The position numbers were made by a program, and so were the translations under genes. The notes under the pieces were generated by a model. It was not told the origin of the DNA. It was given only the letters and a program-made list of their open reading frames with translations, and did no database searches. Positions 60,382 through 64,000 of a DNA stretch of 64,000 bases are shown piece by piece; the stretch's first letter is position 1; each line of letters starts with the position of its first letter. The stretch is from Ottelia alismoides (lineage: Eukaryota > Streptophyta > Magnoliopsida > Alismatales > Hydrocharitaceae): positions 1 to 64,000 of the forward strand of contig JAZKJV010003366.1 in NCBI GenBank assembly GCA_037367405.1, written 5' to 3'.

Positions 60382-61136
60382 TTAAGGTTTAAACAATCCA
60401 ATGGTGTAATCCAGTAATTGCTGGTTTCCAAATCTCCCATGACCCGGTATCACAACTTTCGCCTTGGGAAAATAACGTTGACATTTCGTACTGTTGCTGA
60501 CCAACTAGCTAGATTTGCATCCCCCAAATAACCTTTTGCTCGCATCAAGCTCTTTAACCAGACAACCTCCGAACAATACATTTTCAGCCGGATAGTAACC
60601 AACCACATTGTCTTTGGTATGCCCTTCTCCCGGAAACACTATCGATACACTTTGAGTTCCCACTGCTAATACCAAGGAATCCTTAAAACCACGTTGTGGC
60701 ACAACTGCCTTGTTTTCACGGGCCAGTTCAATGGTCAGCTGATGTGCGTAGGACGTGATTCCGTGTGTATGGAACGCATTTAATCCACCTAAGCAGTCGT
60801 CATGAAAGTGGGTAGGGATAACTGCTTTAATACCGCTGTGTAAGGAATCTGTTATCCATCGTATGAGTTCTTCAGCACCTAAATCATCTACCGGTGTATC
60901 GAATACAACTGCTTCACCGTTGTTGTAAACTACCATGCCATTGCAAGGAACATTTCCGAAATCTTGTGTCTGTTTGAAAGAGGTGTGTATGTATACATGA
61001 TCCGAAATTCGGGTGATCGTCAGTTTTTTCGATGCATGCACCTCAGTACTTTTTACACCGGGATCGACTGAGCAATACAGCCAGAAAAGCTGATTAACAT
61101 GATCATCAATACTCCGAGTCTAAACCTTGTATCCAC
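60382..61136 (-). CDS. subclass B1 metallo-beta-lactamase-like enzyme (frame breaks)
   Basis: About 251 residues from a GTG at 61136 with a signal (LMIMLISFSGCIAQSI). Zinc ligands of subclass B1 are all visible: HFHDD (two His and the Asp), GEGHTKDN (His), GGCLVKE (Cys, with the B1 lysine two residues on) and, past a break, VVIPGHGRFGNQQLLDYTIG (His). Such enzymes hydrolyse beta-lactams, including carbapenems, in the periplasm. Breaks lie near 61060 and 60525. Environmental Bacteroidota carry intrinsic B1 enzymes, so this need not be acquired. No mobile element is adjacent. Activity is inferred, not shown. Confidence 0.85.
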
Positions 61137-61208
61137 TTTTCACTTCGTTTATTATTATACATTCGCAATAGTAGTGTTTTCTAAGAATGTTGGATGCATT
61201 TGTGCCTC

Positions 61209-61901
61209 TTAAAAACACAACCCATACCCTACGCTCATCGTGAGTTATCCCAACCCGTTGTGAGTATGAATCAATTGTGATTCCACTTGACATCCATGTT
61301 CTCTCACCATCAGTAAATCAGGTTGGCTTCTCATATAATCTAAAGTAAAGACGAATTCGTCTTTGTTTGGAAGCATATACTTTACACCCATCCCAAGCAA
61401 ATAGGCAAAAGAAGTCGCATCATTGCTTTTGTAAGTGATGTTTTGGGTTACATTGTAACGGGTGAGAGTGATGTTAATATCTGGAGATACGAAATATAAA
61501 ATCCCACCTGATAACCTTGGCTCAATGCGTATTGCATTTGTCAACGGGATATCTCCTTTAACCCAACTAAACCTCCGATCATGCGCCAAGGATTGCGGTC
61601 AATCGTTCCGGTAAATCCCGGATTCCGTTCCAGTAAATCGTCCAGAACGGGTTGATGCTGTGTATTAAACTGCTGCGCTCTTATCAGCGCAAACACCCCA
61701 AAATACTCAGTTGATTTTGAGGTAAGCTGTTACATCAAACGAAATACCTCGGGAAGCAAAACCAGCCGACAAATTTCGGATACTCTGACTCCCGAAATCC
61801 AATTTAGGAATACTTGCTCCAACAGAGAAGACAACTGCCGACTCTTGCTGTGCCAGACACTAAATATGGGTATCAGGAAGAATGAACATAAACATACACA
61901 T
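61209..61901 (-). CDS. outer-membrane barrel protein (several frame breaks)
   Basis: About 230 residues in pieces. It has a short signal (MCMFMFIL), then ESAVVFSVGASIPKLDFGSQ, SIRNLSAGFASRGISFDVTA, YFGVFALIRAQQFNTQHQPV, NPWRMIGGLVGLKGDIPLTN, GILYFVSPDINITLTRYN and a final GYGLCF with TAA at 61209-61211. The aromatic end and repeated strands fit an eight-strand barrel. Breaks are near 61865, 61725 and 61310. I recognise no family. It is about 75 bases from the metallo-beta-lactamase gene. Confidence 0.6.
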
Positions 61902-61987
61902 ATCTTTAAGCACCTTAAATAGCATTGATGTTTTGGCATAATACAATTTAGGCATGACCTTGTAAAAGTACAAATACAAGATACCAA

Positions 61988-62688
61988 CTACGTAATTTCC
62001 GGCATTGGATGGCGAACCAGACGAATAGCTAAACAACTCATCCATATGAGCCATAAAGAACTTCCAACCAGTCCTGCCCAAGTTATCACTGGAATGCCGG
62101 AACAATTGTGGCTGCTATTTCAGTTTGGGCAATAAGGTAAATGCATGATGCTAAGCAGCCTAAAACCGTGAACCATATTGGCGACCACTTCAATCGGTGC
62201 AATAACCAAGTTATGCCGATCATCCATAGAATCGTAAACAGTTGACCCAAGTGCTCACCCAACATAACTCCGCCCCAGCGATGTACTATTTCAAAAACAA
62301 GAACAACAGCTTCTTTTGCTTCCAAACTAGTAGCATGTGTGTATTGATTGGCTAAAAATGGTATGATAAAGGTCCAGCGCAACAAACCGATTAATTGCAG
62401 AATCAATCCGGTGACCCCAATAGTTGTGATCCAGTAAATAGATCGCGAAAACGGCTTGAGCTGTGCTTCCAGTAATTTATATGCTGGTATTAAAGGAATC
62501 CCAAGGACAGCAAATAGCCACCATGTAAAAATCAATTGCGTTCCACCTTCTTCAAAACGCTGCAAGAGTATACCGGGTTTGTTCGCGTAAAATACCTGGA
62601 TATTCAAAGTAGATACTTAATAAGGTGTAAGGATACAAATACCTACAATACCCACGGTTAATAATAAACTGATTGTTATTGATTTCAT
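61988..62688 (-). CDS. DUF4386 family membrane protein (frame breaks)
   Basis: About 233 residues from the ATG at 62688 (KSITISLLLTVGIVGICIL), with about six membrane helices. The family motif FEYPGILRE is followed after a break near 62610 by LLQRFEEGGTQLIFTWWLFA, then IHRWGGVMLGEHLGQLFTIL, LKWSPIWFTVLGCLASCIYL and, past a break near 62090, VITWAGLVGSSLWLIWMSCL with TAG at 61988-61990. Function unknown; it is a member of a small integral-membrane family common in Bacteroidota and Actinobacteria. Confidence 0.75.
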
Positions 62689-62759
62689 GATTTAAAGATT
62701 ATAATCAAATGGATCATACTGTAAAAGGCGGTATCAGATGAACGTACTTTAACTCCCAC

Positions 62760-63216
62760 TTAAAAAGCGATTGAATAGTTAAAAGAAGGTGTTGGATTGA
62801 TTTGAATGGATTGATTGGGTGCTGCAAGTGCAATCACCCCTAACTAAACTGGAAACCCTTCCAGATCATCAGACGTACGCCGGTTTCCAAAGCCATAGCG
62901 TGTTCTCCGGAATAATCACGATCGAGCCCATTAGATAAGAAACACCTGCGTAACATGCAGAAGGAATCACCTGCTTTCCCCATGGCAGAAACCAGTATGA
63001 AGCACCTGCTTTAACAAGAAGAGGTGGTAATGCCACTCTCGAAATTGGTGATGTAATATCCACCATGTACCGAAATATTCCGTTGTTGGTATTCCAATCC
63101 AATGGATGGGTTGCGAAAAAAGTGATACTCATTTGCTGCGTTGGAAAACTGCGTTGAGCATGTACCTGAAGACCGACAAGTAGGCAGAGTACAAAGAAAC
63201 ATTTACGTGTTTGCAT
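62760..63216 (-). CDS. hypothetical outer-membrane protein (frame breaks)
   Basis: About 151 residues from the ATG at 63216. A signal peptide (RKCFFVLCLLVGLQVHAQ) precedes strands spread over frames: NPSIGLEYQQRNISVHGGYY, KAGASYWFLPWGKQVIPSAC, YAGVSYLMG, GVRLMIWKGFQFS and a last strand FNYSIAF with TAA at 62760-62762. The phenylalanine end fits a barrel. No family is recognised. It lies beside a Crp/Fnr regulator gene on the same strand, with about 80 bases between. Confidence 0.6.
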
Positions 63217-63298
63217 AGTAGTGATTGAATGTATGTGGCACAAATGTCCAATCAACAACAAGCAATTTTCCGGACAAATGTCCGAAAATCAACATACG

Positions 63299-63862
63299 TT
63301 ATAACTTTGATCTGAGACGGGTGAGGTGGCGGGGCGAGATGGCCAATAAAGAAGCTACATACTGCAAGGGTACCTTGCTTTAACAATTCCGGTTCTTCAT
63401 GTAGCATCTTCTGGTAGCGTTGTTCGGCCGTCAATGCGATGAGGTCAAACTTACCTTTGTCAATACAACAAATCTGCCACTCGAGCAATCCAATGTAAAA
63501 ATCCTTAAAACCGACCACATCTTGTTGTAAGGATTGTAAGTCCGATTTTGATATCACCCAAATTGTGGACTTCTGAATTGCTCGAATATTCTCTCGTGCC
63601 GGAAGTTGATGTAAAAAGCTTAGCAATGAAGCAACAAAAAACCGGAGAGTGATATGTATGTCGTACGTTCTTCCCCATTGGTATCGATAGAGAAATACTG
63701 CAATAAGCCTGATTCAAGAAACCAAGATAATGAGAAACCGATCCTTCTCGTACGAAGTATGAACCTTTACCCAACTCTTTGCGTTGAAACCGAATGGCAA
63801 TTGTACGACTGTCTTCCCGGTGTAAATCCTGCCTCTATAAAGTACTTACTTAATTCATCCAT
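63299..63862 (-). CDS. Crp/Fnr family transcriptional regulator (frame breaks)
   Basis: About 188 residues from the ATG at 63862 (DELSKYFIEAGFT). A cyclic-nucleotide-binding-type barrel follows in pieces: FQRKELGKGSYFVREGSVSH, ESGLLQYFSIDTNGEERTTY, FVASLLSFLHQLPARENIRA. A helix ending QRYQKMLHEEPELLKQ leads to a helix-turn-helix in another frame (VPLQYVASLLAISPRHLSRI, then RSKL) with TAA at 63299-63301. The glutamate/arginine set for cAMP is not evident, so the ligand is unknown. Breaks lie near 63805, 63725 and 63365. Confidence 0.8.
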
Positions 63863-63891
63863 AACCTTCTTGGGTAAAATCAATGGCCATA

Positions 63892-64000
63892 CTAATATGC
63901 CTCGGCCAAAGATGTAAATAAGGATGACCAGGAAGTGTTACCGGTATTTTTACCCAGTCTAACGATGATAAGATTTTTAGCCGGGTGCACATATATATAC
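63892..64000 (-). CDS. C-terminal end of an off-window protein (serine hydrolase-like)
   Basis: A 36-residue minus-strand tail, VHPAKNLIIVRLGKNTGNTS then WSSLFTSLAEAY, ends in TAG at 63892-63894. The NLIIVRLGKN strand resembles the last strand of class C beta-lactamase-type serine hydrolases (the strand after the KTG box), but the piece is too short to be sure. The gene continues past the right edge. Confidence 0.4.
   Translation of the reverse strand, partial: YIYVHPAKNLIIVRLGKNTGNTSWSSLFTSLAEAY

Noticed and set aside
1..64000. tRNA, rRNA, CRISPR, transposase or prophage genes
   Set aside because: I looked for their characteristic sequences on both strands and saw none; a small RNA without strong features could still be missed.

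Overview
The window looks like a chromosomal segment from a Bacteroidota bacterium, most likely Cytophagia-like. The evidence is a Bacteroidota-type RNA polymerase omega gene in a bamD-rpoZ-coaBC-DUF4835 cluster, proteins with C-terminal type IX secretion sorting domains, DUF3078, DUF481 and DUF1207-like envelope proteins, a TPR-linked histidine kinase, Bacteroidota-style promoters (TTTG, then TAnnTTTG about 20 bases later), few Shine-Dalgarno sequences and frequent GTG starts. I see no rRNA, tRNA, CRISPR array, transposase or prophage.

Layout. 1-3960: an accessory block of minus-strand genes (rhomboid protease, lipoprotein, beta-flower protein, membrane coiled-coil protein) separated by long imperfect palindromes. 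Each gene unit has its own matching inverted ends, which is the hallmark of integron gene cassettes; no integrase is visible. 4.1-9.3 kb: acetyltransferase, DinB-like protein, small membrane protein, sensor kinase, and a TPM-TPM-LemA group. 9.4-16.7 kb: two glycosyltransferases, a Ycf48-like propeller and a large secreted protein with eight 94-residue repeats. 16.7-22.0 kb: hpt, adk, a UvrD/PcrA helicase, DUF3078 and NlpC/P60 proteins. 22.1-29.5 kb: bamD-rpoZ-coaBC-DUF4835, trxA and dnaE. 29.8-41 kb: a secreted sialidase-fold protein, CDF transporter, FAD oxidase, dipeptidyl peptidase IV, peptide transporter, recN and DUF421. 41-49 kb: small acetyltransferases, cupin, VWA protein, a secreted nuclease-fold protein, a VIT1/CCC1 transporter with a Cys-rich neighbour, DUF481, and a DJ-1/hydrolase fusion divergent from an HxlR regulator. 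49-60 kb: BatA-like protein, a dihydroorotase-like protein lacking its metal histidines, cystathionine beta-synthase, secreted and envelope proteins. 60-64 kb: a zinc-ribbon/alpha-CTD-like protein, a subclass B1 metallo-beta-lactamase, barrel proteins, DUF4386 and a Crp/Fnr regulator.

Quality caveat. About thirty genes, including essential ones (dnaE, adk, hpt), are split by single-base frame breaks with conserved sequence continuing on both sides. This is best explained by uncorrected indels in the assembly rather than decay. I therefore annotate whole genes across the breaks and say where they lie. Long stretches (22.2-25.9 kb, 51.3-60.0 kb) are clean.
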